A stretch of 64,000 nt of DNA, taken from positions 39,877 through 103,876 of the forward strand of contig VKHL01000091.1 of assembly GCA_015146655.1 (NCBI GenBank), given 5' to 3'. This DNA comes from Ochromonas danica. Lineage: Eukaryota; Sar; Chrysophyceae; Chromulinales; Chromulinaceae. Both the position numbers and the translations under genes were made by a program. Below the pieces are notes generated by a model. It worked only from the letters and a program-made list of their open reading frames with translations. It had not been told where the DNA came from and searched no databases. This document shows positions 1-10,989 of this stretch, one piece after another. Every line of letters begins with the position of its first letter. Position 1 is the first letter of the stretch.

Positions 1-770
1 AACTAAGAAGAGCTTGCAACAAAAGAAGAGATTAACAATTATCAGTTAATACAACGATATAAGCAAATGCCTCACTGAAGAACTGGAAATAGTAATACTG
101 CCAAAGAGAGCAAACGATGAGATGGAGAATATTGAGTATAAAATTGAGGATGAGAGGTCCTTGGTCCCCCTACAGGTGTTGAATCTGCAGACTAGATGAT
201 GGACCTATTATTACCCCACCATAAAACACCGTCGCTTTTAGTAGAAGCTGTATCAACGATAAGAATGGAAGAGAAGCAGTCAAATCTGTCGGTTTAGTAG
301 ACGACCACATGCCGTGGTGAAGGAATAAAGACAAAAAGACTATCTGCACTCTCTCTATGCAACAACGACTTTCATTTCAACCCTCATAACATGTCTTCAT
401 ATGGGAAACCAAGATTGAAGAAGAGATGATCTTGCATAGTCCATGATCCAGCTCTCATAACGCCATAAGAGGACTGCCGATGAACAAGAAGAATAGATTC
501 TCATATCTTTCACTTTACCCATAAATCCAAATCACACATCTGAACTCCGGACTCATCCCCACTGACACATCTGAACTCTGAATTCTTTTTCTTTTCTGAA
601 CAAACCTCAACAGAATTGAATTGATTTTCTGTTTTCTGTTTGTTTTGGTGTCAACAACGGAACTACATTTAGTGTCCGTTGGCCAAAGTCTCCGTTGGCT
701 CTCTCTGCCCACTGATCCATGATTGACTTCACAACAGAAAGACAGCAGATAACAACAAACAAAGAAAACC
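1..770. other. 5' flank, no gene recognised
   Basis: No convincing coding region was seen on either strand. The open frames here are short and their translations look like chance. The last part is presumably the promoter and leader of the Cys-rich gene that starts at 771. Confidence 0.5.
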
Positions 771-1538
771 ATGAGATTAATTGTCTTCTTCTTATTTATT
801 ATCTTATCCTTTCTCTATAGTAATGGATGCGACTGTGATGAATATGATGTTGATGAGAATGATGAACAACCTTGTGGTAATGAGATTAGGCTCCTTTGTG
901 ATTTAACTGCTTCACCTGTTGTAGCAGATGCATTTGATCAAAAAACCTGCTTATTACGAAATTACCATTTGGTTAGTAGTGAATGCGCCTTCTACCTCGC
1001 GAGGAATCCAAGTGTTGTTGACTCTTGCATGGAAGACATCCAATCACTTTGTGGAACTGTTGAACCTGGCGAGAGAAGAATTCTTGACTGCTTCATGCAA
1101 CAAGACAGTTCTTTATTTTCTGAAGAATGCCGTCTAGCTATGAAGAACAAGAGTCTGAGTAATGAGGGCTACTATCTTCGTCCCATGCCAGCAGAGATTA
1201 ATACTGATGACCCTTACAGCATGGACATGGACATGGACACGGACAGTGCCAGTCTCGTTAAGCAAGGCACTGAGAATGAATTCTCTATATCTAATATTGA
1301 CATAGATAGTCTCTCTACTGAAGAAGAGACAGAAGAAATTGATGAAGATACTGAAGCTTCCTATTACCTTGGCCTGGGTGAGGCAATAATGCTTCGTGTG
1401 ACTTATCAATTAAAAGAATTGGAAATCGTTTTGAGTCGATATGTGAATGCTCTGATGAAATATCCTCAGAATTATTCAGAGAATGTTTCAAAGCCCTTAC
1501 AAGTTCTGCAACATCTTCGCGGCTTTTCTCTCGAATGA
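771..1538 (+). CDS. Secreted acidic Cys-rich protein, GLG1-type repeats (paralogue 1)
   Basis: A single-exon gene for 255 residues. Residues 1-20 form a hydrophobic signal peptide (RLIVFFLFIILSFLYSNGC). Residues 35-130 carry cysteines spaced as in the Cys-rich repeat of Golgi apparatus protein 1 (GLG1/ESL-1), including the SLCGTVEPGERRILDC block, where an Asp/Gly-Arg-Arg-Ile-Leu-x-Cys core is typical. Residues 140-200 are strongly acidic and low in complexity, and the C-terminus is a predicted amphipathic helix ending in a Leu-Arg-Gly-Phe motif. GLG1 proteins live in the Golgi lumen and bind growth factors or selectin ligands, but this protein is far shorter and has only about two repeats, so the function is unknown. 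The next gene downstream, at 2705, is a clear paralogue with the same order of parts. Alternative: a vacuolar or extracellular calcium-binding protein. Confidence 0.8.
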   Translation: MRLIVFFLFIILSFLYSNGCDCDEYDVDENDEQPCGNEIRLLCDLTASPVVADAFDQKTCLLRNYHLVSSECAFYLARNPSVVDSCMEDIQSLCGTVEPGERRILDCFMQQDSSLFSEECRLAMKNKSLSNEGYYLRPMPAEINTDDPYSMDMDMDTDSASLVKQGTENEFSISNIDIDSLSTEEETEEIDEDTEASYYLGLGEAIMLRVTYQLKELEIVLSRYVNALMKYPQNYSENVSKPLQVLQHLRGFSLE

Positions 1539-2704
1539 ACACACTAGTTTATATCATCATCTCTTATTAATGGCGTGCGACTGGAAGTAATTATTGACTA
1601 TGCTATTGTCATTAACGTGGAAACCTTGAATACCTTCAAAATGCTTCTATTTAGTATAGTGTAGTATCTGCCTAATAGTTGGCCCGAAGTCGTGCTAACA
1701 TTGTATCGTATTTTATTATTATCATTATTATTGTTCTTCACTACCATCTCATTGTTTGCTCTGCTGACATTGTTTGTCTAAAGTCCAAGAAATGTCATGA
1801 ACATCTGCTGTTCTATGGAAGAGCAGAATTTCTTCTACTTAGCTTTTGTTTATCTGTGTTCTATTGGCGATGAATCCGCTGGAACGGCAGGCACTTTTCC
1901 AGCGATTCTTGTTTCATGTCCTCAGTTAAATATGAAGTGATGATTTGTTGTAGAAGAGATGTATGTGTTTTATTTGTTGTAATGTCGAACTTCCACTTCC
2001 TCCATCATTGATTAAGAATGCCCTGTGAAGATTATCAACAATCTCTTCCAAACCAATAATTTGCCAACACAACGGCTTACAGCTTATTTGCAGCATAATC
2101 CACCATAACTTGAAGTGATTCCATCCAAAAGATCAATAGAAAACGAATAGAGCCAATAGATTCCATCGAATAGAACAGGAAGTGGAACAGTCTCTAATTG
2201 CCCAGCTCTCACGCAGGACAAAAGGGGCGACTGGGAGAAAAGGAGCGACCGCGTCCCGCGCAATGGTTTCGCACTCAGTTTGCAAGATAAAATAATAATA
2301 TCTGCAACTGAGAGTGAAACTATTGCGCGGGGCTCTCCGGTCCTCAGATATTGTTATTTTATCTTGCAAACTGAGTGCGAAACCATTGCGCGGGACGCGG
2401 TCGCACAGCTGGGCATGATTTCCGTTGGATACCACCAACTTTTCCCTCCAAAGTCGACTTTTGAAGTCTATCTTCTCACTGTGAAAAGTCATTCATTTGG
2501 TTAGCCTACAAAAGTTTTGTTGACATCGTACCATAAAGTCGTTGTGCTTCACTCACTGCCAGCATTGATTGCTGCCATCATCCATCACAATCAAACTAGC
2601 CCGCAGTATCTCTACCCCCTCCACCCCTTACCACTACTATTACTTCTTTTATTGCCATTATTTTTTATTGCTATTACTACTACCTGACAGGAAAGAAGAA
2701 GAAA
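1539..2704. other. Intergenic region with a foldback element
   Basis: This gap separates the two Cys-rich paralogues. It has no supported gene. The notable content is the long inverted repeat at 2245-2404, listed separately, and a pyrimidine-rich stretch at about 2600-2700 just before the next start codon. Confidence 0.6.
2245..2404. repeat. Foldback: 60-bp inverted repeat with 40-bp loop
   Basis: The left arm 2245-2304 and right arm 2345-2404 are reverse complements with one mismatch in 60 by eye. The arms hold GC-rich outer ends (GCGACCGCGTCCCGCGC) and an AT-rich inner end. The 40-base loop contains a degenerate third copy of the inner motif (2304-2332, in the same orientation as the right arm). 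A further 9-base complementary pair (TGCCCAGCT at about 2198-2206 and its complement at about 2406-2414) lies outside the arms, separated from the left arm by about 38 extra bases. No target-site duplication was recognised. It could be a foldback or MITE-like element, or a transcribed hairpin. Confidence 0.8.
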
Positions 2705-3637
2705 ATGTTCAAAGTGTTGTTTCTATTATTATCAATCCTCTCTTTGATTCATGGAAAAGCCTGGGTCTTTGATTTACAAATTGAAGAAAATCCAAATGAC
2801 AACAACAATAACAATAACAATAACAATCGTCAAGATAGCTTTGCTCCTCCCCCTCCTCCTCCTCGCTTACCTTGTCAAAAAGAAATGCACGATTTCTGTT
2901 CTTTAGACAATAAAAAGGAAATGAAGAATGTTGATGAATTTGATGCACGAATGTGTTTACGAGCTTATCGTGATTTAATTAGTGATGAATGTTCTCTCTT
3001 CCTTGTGAGACATCCTTCTATTGTTGAACCTTGTTATCAAGAGATCTCAACCTTTTGTGTTGGTGTTGAAGCTGGTAATCGTAGAATCTTGAATTGTCTG
3101 CTACAACAAGATTATGCTGGCTTTTCTCGTGAATGTCAATTGGCATTGAAAGCAGAGGATGATGAAGAGAAAGAAGACAAGAAAGACACTAATAACATGG
3201 AAGTGGAAGAAGATAATGAGAGTGAACCAAGCAATGATATTATTGATATCTTCCCTCAACAAGATGATGATGATCTTCTTGGTTTACGTGATCCTCTAGA
3301 AGGATCTGACATACTTGATCAAATGTTTGATGAAGATGATGACTACTATGATGAAGATGTTTCTGATGATGAAGAATTAGATGATGCAGAAGCTGGTGAA
3401 ACATCTTTCTTCAGAGCTTTGATTGATGAACTTGCTATTCGTATTGCTCAACAAGTCGCACAATTAGAACAGATCATTAGTCAATATGTCGGGGCTGTTC
3501 AATCCCGCAATGAATCTTCAAAGAATGATACAGTTTCTGTCCATGTCTCTGGAAATCTGCGCGGTTTAACATTTGATTTACAGCGTGCTTCGCCTATCGC
3601 TGTTGGCACCACCGCGCCGTCTACTTCCAATTCTTAA
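2705..3637 (+). CDS. Secreted acidic Cys-rich protein, GLG1-type repeats (paralogue 2)
   Basis: A single-exon gene for 310 residues with a signal peptide (FKVLFLLLSILSLIHGKAW). A poly-Asn run (from AAC/AAT codons at about 2800-2830) and a Pro run follow, then the same Cys-rich module as the gene at 771. The shared core reads C-x-x-I-x-x-x-C-x-G-V-E-x-G-x-R-R-I-L-x-C followed by L-x-Q-Q-D. Residues 150-230 are almost all Asp/Glu, then comes an amphipathic helix and the same Leu-Arg-Gly ending. The two genes are therefore a tandem duplication, with the homopolymer runs gained in this copy. The product is expected to be luminal or secreted and may bind Ca2+ through the acidic tract; that is inference. 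No intron is needed to keep the frame open. Confidence 0.8.
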   Translation: MFKVLFLLLSILSLIHGKAWVFDLQIEENPNDNNNNNNNNNRQDSFAPPPPPPRLPCQKEMHDFCSLDNKKEMKNVDEFDARMCLRAYRDLISDECSLFLVRHPSIVEPCYQEISTFCVGVEAGNRRILNCLLQQDYAGFSRECQLALKAEDDEEKEDKKDTNNMEVEEDNESEPSNDIIDIFPQQDDDDLLGLRDPLEGSDILDQMFDEDDDYYDEDVSDDEELDDAEAGETSFFRALIDELAIRIAQQVAQLEQIISQYVGAVQSRNESSKNDTVSVHVSGNLRGLTFDLQRASPIAVGTTAPSTSNS

Positions 3638-4365
3638 TTCTCCTTTCTATCTATGATATCTTAAGATCTTTGCAATGTGAAGATGTTGCCTGCTATCCAG
3701 CGGAAGAGCTCTGTTTGTTTAGATGTTGTTAAGATTAGCCAATTTACCTGAGTATGTCTATTGTACATAATATGTTATGTTAGTATCTGTGTATTGTGTT
3801 GGGCTAGAGAGCGTGGATGAACAATCCTCACTTTCTGCATAACTATGTCCAAGTGAAGAAATGAAAGAATGAACAAGAACGACAAAAACAACAAGTAGTA
3901 CTATCCCATCCTGTCAAAGATGGAAAAGAAGAACGATAAGTTTTGTTGTTGCGTCGTTTTATTAACAGCAGCGCACATCATATAAGACTAATTCTAAAGA
4001 GATGCGGATGCATTAGACTTGTGAGTGACCTACCTCCCCGCTCTTTGATTTATCCTTGAACAATGATTAAACCAGACAGTGCCTGTAATGGCGATGGTGG
4101 TTTAGTGCTATATATACCATCGCCGTGGCGTATGTTTGTAGTGTAGACCTTTGGATGAAGTGTAAACCTTTAAAGTGGAAGTTATATTATACCAGCAATA
4201 CAGTGTTGTTGTTTCTATGATGTTTGTCATAGTAATTGGGGTAGTTCGACTTCAACCGATAACTTCATGGCGGACTGGAATAGTGAGCGGGAAACCTTCC
4301 ATACGATGTACTTCTTTGATATAACGTAATACCTATCAGAAAAGAATTAGAAACCATCGTCATCA
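3638..4365. other. Convergent intergenic region, no gene seen
   Basis: This gap lies between the 3' ends of a plus-strand and a minus-strand gene. I see no tRNA, repeat or credible frame in it. It presumably holds the two 3' UTRs. Confidence 0.5.
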
Positions 4366-5593
4366 TCATTTATTATTTCCATTAGAAACAAACAACAATC
4401 CACTGACCTCGTGTTGTTCTCTTTCATTAGCACAAAGTATTTGAGCACTTCCATCTCCTTGTGAACCCACGCCTTTCACCACTAATGCATGCTCTTTAAG
4501 ATAACTATCTTCCATTAGCATATGTAATCTCGGAGCAGTAAGTTGACTAGGACAGTTAGGAAGAGCACCAGCATCAAATGCTTCTTGTGCTTTCCGCATT
4601 GCTGAGGCTAAAACCTGTACCTCTCCATTCTCAATGCCTGCTTTCCCTTCCATTGCAATCTTAGCTATTGCATGGACATATTGATGCATTAACTCTTGTT
4701 GAGTATTTTGTGGGAATGGAAAACAAGCATTAAGTTCTCTTAAGATAATGACTGTATCTTTCTCTGATAATAAATCAACTACAACAAAGTATAAAGGAGA
4801 TGGATTGATTAATATTGTTAGTTGACATTCTTCATTAATAAACTCCATTAATCCAATAGCACCAGCACCCATGACAACACATTGATCCATTCTTCCACAA
4901 TGACTTGGTGTCATCATCTCTCCTTGATAAGCAATTTCCATAATTTGTGCTTTTGTTAATCCCAATTGATAATATCGATTGAATGATTTAGCAATTAATA
5001 CACAAATAGCAGCAGAACTACTTAATCCTTTTTTCATAGGTAAAGTAGTACGATAGTTATCAATAGCAATACCTGGTATGGATGATGATGTTTGTAATAT
5101 GGGATGTTGTAATAAGATGACAGCAATTGTACCATAGACATAGCTTAAATATCCACCTTCCTTAGCAGAAGTCATGAAATAAGATAGATCAAATGTATGC
5201 TCAAAGGATATCTTCTTTCCATCATCATGTAATGTAGAAGAAGTAAATCGAATGCGTTGTTGAGATGGTAAAGATGTAATACGAGCATACAGTCCTTCAT
5301 TCGTTGCACAAACAAGTGTATAGCCTAGATATCAAACTGACTATGAGTGTATATTCTTTATTGAAGGGCTAATGTGTATGGCGGGGGGAAGGAGGGACTA
5401 CCTTGGCAGAGGGTCGGATTAGTGGCGAGGTACTGGGCGGTCCAGTCTGTGTGTTCTCCTGCACTGCCCATTTGATGAGTTTTGACCATATGCAATAGGG
5501 TCAGGGTATGAGGACATTACCAAGGATACATAATCGACCAGGAACAAACACTTCCAACTCGTCTTCTCCTCGTTCTACTCCTTCGACTGTCAT
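4366..5593 (-). CDS. GHMP-family small-molecule (probably sugar) kinase
   Basis: Three exons, 5593-5521, 5458-5402 and 5324-4366, give 362 residues; introns are 62 and 77 nt. The ATG at 5593 is chosen because it begins the exon that encodes VFVPGRLCILG, and the splice completes G-E-H-T-D-W at about residues 25-30, which is GHMP motif 1. Motif 2, the ATP-binding loop, is KKGLSSSAA at about 141-149, followed by TPSHCGRMDQ, and motif 3 is GVGSQGDGSAQ at about 328-338. The family includes galactokinase, arabinokinase, glucuronokinase and mevalonate kinase, which transfer phosphate from ATP to a hydroxyl group. The GEHTDW and CGRMDQ signatures favour a sugar substrate, probably to feed nucleotide-sugar salvage, but the substrate cannot be named. 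It lies upstream of no obvious partner; CFAP61 on the same strand is unrelated. Confidence 0.85.
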
Positions 5594-5971
5594 TCCGATT
5601 TCTTTGTTATTTGTTCATTACGACAAGGACGACAAGTTACGCAGATGGGTGGAAGGGTTGGGTTTATAAGTAGCAAAATGAGAGTTTTGACAGTTTGCAT
5701 GACGAGTTTTCACTTTTCGTATTTAGACATGACAATTATGTGATGAATTAGTTAGAAGATTTGAATCTTCCTCTACAACTCTTTAGCAGTTTAACATCCT
5801 TACTGTAACGTTAAGACTGTTTATCAAATGTAACCTATTCAATGAAGTCATAAATCTACCATAGAATAACATTAATTATCTTAATCAAATTATTACCATT
5901 AAGATGAATCATCATCATCAACAACAACAACAACAACAACAACATTATCAATATGATCATTATCATTACTA
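5594..5971. other. Intergenic region with AAC/CAT microsatellite
   Basis: This is the promoter side of the GHMP kinase and the 3' flank of CFAP61, both on the minus strand. A trinucleotide tract (CAT then AAC units) lies at about 5909-5944. No gene was seen. Confidence 0.5.
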
Positions 5972-8900
5972 CTAATGAGCTCCAGGAAGATAAAGCTTAG
6001 GTAAGAAATCTTTATTCTCACGAAGATATTCCAAAGTTTCAACTTCAACAATCTTACGTGTAATCTCTGGTGCTAATTCACCATGTGCCCCCATGAGATT
6101 TGTACGATATTCACTCACCGCGACATTATCACTTTCTAGATCAGCTTTCTCAAAGATACGACTTAATAACATAATCATACCTTTATCAGATTGCATATTC
6201 TTTTTCAAAGCTGAGATAAGTTGAGAGAAAGTATCTTGAAATAAGACAGTTGTCCAACTTCCACGGAAATAACTAATCCAATCATCTACAAATTTCTTAT
6301 TATAAGCATTAATCGCACTATTCAGATAGGCTTCATGTTTGCCAACAAGTAGACTGAGATTACGACTTTCCACTTTGTCTAATCCAGCATAACTTAATTC
6401 TGCTACACCGCCAAAGGCATCCGTCTGTCACACAATCATTATCATCATTATCAAACAATCATTTGTTAGGGAGAGGGGAGAGAACTGCTATCTTTTGCTA
6501 TCATACAAGTGCTTGCTTACCTTAAGAAGAGTAATTCTTCGTGGGGGAGGGGGAGGATGAGGGAAGAATTGAACTGGTTGACTAGCCGTGTCTGTGAGAT
6601 AGCCAACGAGATCTCTTGGAAGACGTGGAACAGAAGAATAGAAATAAATCAAGTCACCAGGTAAGGCAGCATAATAGCTTTTAGGTAACATGAATTGCTT
6701 TTTGATTGAGTTAGTTGTAGATGAGGATGTAGTCTTGGGGGTAGTGTAAGAATGTGTATCTGAACTATTACTACGTAAATCTTGTGTTGGAAGTTGTGTC
6801 ATTGACTTCTTGATATTACGTAAACGATCAGGTTGAGGATGTAAATGCTTGATAATCATTTGCCAAGCTACATAGACACCCACTTCTCTTGGATTAAACC
6901 TAATTCATCATATTTACATCATCTAGTTAGCATTTTATACATTCTAAAGGGTATGAGTTAACGATATGGACGATATGGTATTACTTACCGATGATGAGGA
7001 AGATCATCTCGATAGACTCTCGAAAACTTAGTATAATCTGAGACAGCATAGATAAAAGGATCAACTGTAGCAAATGAAAGATCAACTACTAATCCACCAT
7101 CAAACACTAAACCACAATCATTAATAGCTGCAAAGACATCTTGTTCACATGATTGATATTCTGGTCCATGACATAATAATAAAGCAGTTGATTGGATAGA
7201 AGAAGGTGGTGGTATACGTTCTTTATCTAAATGATTCCTTGAACCTGGGGTGACTGTTGATTGTATTTCATATAATTCAACACTTTGTAAGAATCCTGTA
7301 CGAGATAATTCAACTTCAGCTATACCAGCTTTAAAATAAATCTCACTAATTCCAGCTACTTGTGATGATTGTGCAACAAGTTTACTTAAACTTACCTCAC
7401 CACATCCTTCCAGATGATGATGAGATTCTTCAATAAGACAAACAATCTTATTGGATTCAATACCAGCACGTATTAAGCCTTCTGCTGCTGCTAATACTTT
7501 TACACCTTGACCACTAATAACAATTGGTTCTGATCGATTATTAATACGTTTCTTTACAAAGGTTAATGCTAATAAATCAGCTGCTGTATTTCCTAAAGCA
7601 AAAATACCAGCATCAGCTAGTTTAGCAGGATGAGTTGTAGCAATGGATGGAATACGACGAGAACTATTATCTTGTGTATTTGTAGAAATCAGTAGATAAT
7701 CATATTCCAAGACTAATTCATCTGATATCACTACAGCACGATTTTCACGATCAATATCTGTTAAATGACCACGTATAACATGAATACAATGACGATATCC
7801 CATGGCCCATAATTCATTCGCATGTGGAAAATCAACATCTTGTAATGATAAACAACCAGAATAATAATAATAATCTTCACCATTATCATGTTTTATTTCT
7901 TCAATTGTATTTTCTGGTAATCCTAAATCATTTTCTTTTAATGGTAAAGGTGGAATAGGAGCAATAAAATAGATATTAGGATAATAGACATCACTAACAC
8001 CACATAATGTTTCTAAGAAAGCATAAGAATGACTACTTCCTCCAGCTATAATAACACGTTTAGCAACAATATCTTTCCTTTTCGCAAGTTGAAATTTTGT
8101 TAAACAGAATAATGGAGAATCAGCTTGTAAAACATCTAAATCACCATGATCAGGTCGTTTAATGATTTCAATTCCTTCAGGTTGTCTTCGTGGTCGAAGA
8201 AGAATAAAAGATTCAATAATTTCCTTTGCTGGATTATCTAATTTATGACAATGATGATAAAAGACAGTCTTACGACAAATACGCATTAAATCATTAAAAA
8301 TCATACGATTTAATGTGGAGATGACAATATCACATACGAAATGTGTTATCATATATTGATTCTTTAAACGATGTCTTCCCATATTAACTACTTCATCTAA
8401 ATGATAATAAGCACGATACCATATTAAATCATCTGAAGACAATAACTTCCTTGATAAGGTGACTAATCCAACAATTTTACGATTTAACATAATAGCAAAA
8501 GCCACTTCAGCAGGATTTTCAATTAATTCAACATCATTTTCTTGTACACATCGTTGTGTAGTATCAATAATTTCTTGTCGATCACGTTGTTGTCGAATAG
8601 GTTGTAAAAAAGTATAAAGATCATTTAATTGTTTGGTTAATAATCTTTCTACTCGTAAATGTTCACATGCATAGAAATAAGCACGATGAATAATATAAAG
8701 TGATTGATCAAAACTCACACCAGGACGTGTTTCAACATAGTTAAATGCATTTGTTATCATTGTTGGTAGTTCTTGACAAGGTAACATATATAAACAAAAG
8801 TCTAAACTTGGCTTTTGTTCAAAGGCATATTTCACTAAATCAATACTACGTGAATGATATTCTTCATTAAGACAGAGTGCTGTTACTGCAAAACCATTAG

Positions 8901-10478
8901 CACGTGGTGGTTTTTCATTATTAATAGCTGCAATTGCATCAGCACGAACACGACGATCTTCTAATGATTGATGTAAGGTAGTAATTAGTTTTTGTAAGTC
9001 TTCAGGTCGATTCGATTGGTAATTATCTTTCTCATAGATGACTTTCTTCCATTGCGCTTTACAATTCAACGAAGAAATACTTTTACCATCACTTCCTCCA
9101 GTACCATTTTCTACATTATTATTGGTAGAATGATTATTGTTGGCATTATTATTGTCAGTGGAGAAGAAGGATTCTCGTAAGACTTCAATAGCATCAAGAT
9201 GTTGTTGTAAGAGTTCATCTTCTTCTTCCTCAGCCTCCTCAGATTGATTAGCTAACTCAATTAACACATCGAATTCATTTAATAAGATATCTTTATATTC
9301 ATGTGCTTCTTGTTCTGAACGTGGTAATCCCCAGAAAATCACGGCTTGTAAGTTAGGATTACCTTGTTCTTGAATAGCCTTTTGCACAAATGGTAAGATA
9401 CTATTATTACTACTTCCTCCTTTGGATAAGATAGGTAACTTCTCAGCATTAAGAAAGAGACAGTTTTGATGAGAGATAGCAATTTCTACAGCATGGATAT
9501 TTAATAATCGTAATTCTCCCATCAGACCTATCACTAATGGAGGAGGTGGTGGTAAGTAATCTGCCTTAATTACTAAATCAGGATAAGCATCAATATTAAA
9601 GATCCTCATAATTAAAGACATATTGACCTCTAAACTAATTCCTAATAATCCTTGTACACGCATAGACATCTTATCTAATCCAACAAAGATCTCATTCTTC
9701 TCATCTTGTGAATCAATTAATTCTGCTAAGAAATAACTACTTTGTCCTTCTAACATCATTGGATTTGCTTGTTCAATAATAGGAATTAAATCATCATTAT
9801 CTTCAATTCTTGCTCGTCGTACTTGTAAACGTGGTAAGAGAGATGATCGATGAATGAATAACACACGATTAGTCTGTCCAAAGACGACTTTAGGATGACA
9901 TTCTTCACTATATTGAGATTGTTTATTAAAGTCTAACATAGTAAACCCTCTCTCAACAAAGTCTTCTGCATTGTAATTAATAGGTAAAACCCAAAAAATA
10001 TATTCAAGATGAGGTAAGAGGGTAAAGGCTTGAAGAAGAAGATCTCGACCAGGTGAGATCTTTTCATCCATCATCCAGAAGTTAATGAAAAGAGTATTAT
10101 GAACCTATGTCACAGTGTTCCGATTAGAAAGAGGAAACGTGTTGATTTGATTTGATTTGGGTGGGAGATGTTTTGGCTTACATGAACAGGTAAATGAATA
10201 GCAATGACAGTTAAAGCAACTTCAAAGCTACTCTCAATGTTGAGAGAAGGAATGTCATCATTCAGACAAAGAAAACCTTTGATAGGATTCAAGGCAGCAG
10301 GACCATTTGTCTCATTAGCATTGGCCTCAGCGATGAGTGTGAGATAGTTGCAGTCTAATAGAGTGGCAAAATGAAAACTACCGAAGATTGCTTTGTAAAA
10401 CTGAATTCCTCCTGAAGCATTTAGCATGACAGTGAGATTACGTAGATCATCTTGATGTCCAGGACGATAGGTAAACAT
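5972..10478 (-). CDS. CFAP61: Cilia- and flagella-associated protein 61
   Basis: Four exons: about 10478-10182, 10104-6989, 6899-6521 and 6424-5972 (introns 77, 89, 96 nt), giving about 1414 residues. The frame stays open up to a GTG at 10613 but has no earlier ATG, so the ATG before FTYRPGHQDDL is the likely start. CFAP61 is part of the calmodulin- and spoke-associated complex at the base of radial spoke 3 in motile cilia. Recognised features are the N-terminal acetyltransferase-like region with LQVRRARIEDNDDLIPI and YFLAELIDSQDEKNE, and a C-terminal FAD/NAD-oxidoreductase-like half starting near VIIAGGSSHSYAFLETL. The C-terminus has LVGKHEAYLNS and WISYFRGSWTTVLFQD. All of these align well with my memory of the animal protein, which is about 1240 residues; the extra length here is in Asn-, Asp/Glu- and Ser/Thr-rich linkers. 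It shows that the organism makes motile flagella. Confidence 0.92.
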
Positions 10479-10989
10479 CTCAACAGGATATGTATTATGG
10501 TATTGTTTTTCAATGTTGTTGTTATTGGTAAGAATGATGTTATTGTTATTATTATTGTTGTTATTATTGGCTTGTGGATTTATCCGTATGATCAAATTAT
10601 CAAGTGAACACACTCAACTTTATTTTATCTAGCTGTTGCTTCGACTAATAGAGAAACAAGTCAATGATCCAATCAAACAACTAAACACAGCAAGAGGGAA
10701 TGAAACCGTTGCGTTTTGTTCGTTAATATTGATTCCCTCGCAAAACATAATTCCAGTGTTCGTTTTCGTTGTTTGTGTTCGGTGTTGTTGTTGTCGTTGT
10801 TGTGGAGATTCGATTGAAAAATTCACCGCGAATTAGATCGAATATTGAACTTGCTTTCCCAGCAGATTCTCTTGCTTTGGGCTCTTCCTCTTCAATTTGA
10901 CTCGTTCCAACCCTTTATGAATCACAATTAAACCACTTATTCTCATTCATTATTCATAATTATTCTTTGTCATCGTCAAGAAGAAGAAC
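10479..10989. promoter_or_regulatory. Divergent promoter region, CFAP61 / 7TM protein
   Basis: This gap lies between head-to-head starts of CFAP61 (-) and the seven-helix protein (+). On the minus strand, 10613-10479 is open in the CFAP61 frame and would encode a poly-Asn leader if a non-ATG start were used. No defined promoter motif was recognised. Confidence 0.4.

Noticed and set aside
515-772. 85-codon minus-strand frame upstream of the first gene
   Set aside because: Cys/Phe-rich chance translation of the pyrimidine/purine-biased leader of the gene at 771; no motif.
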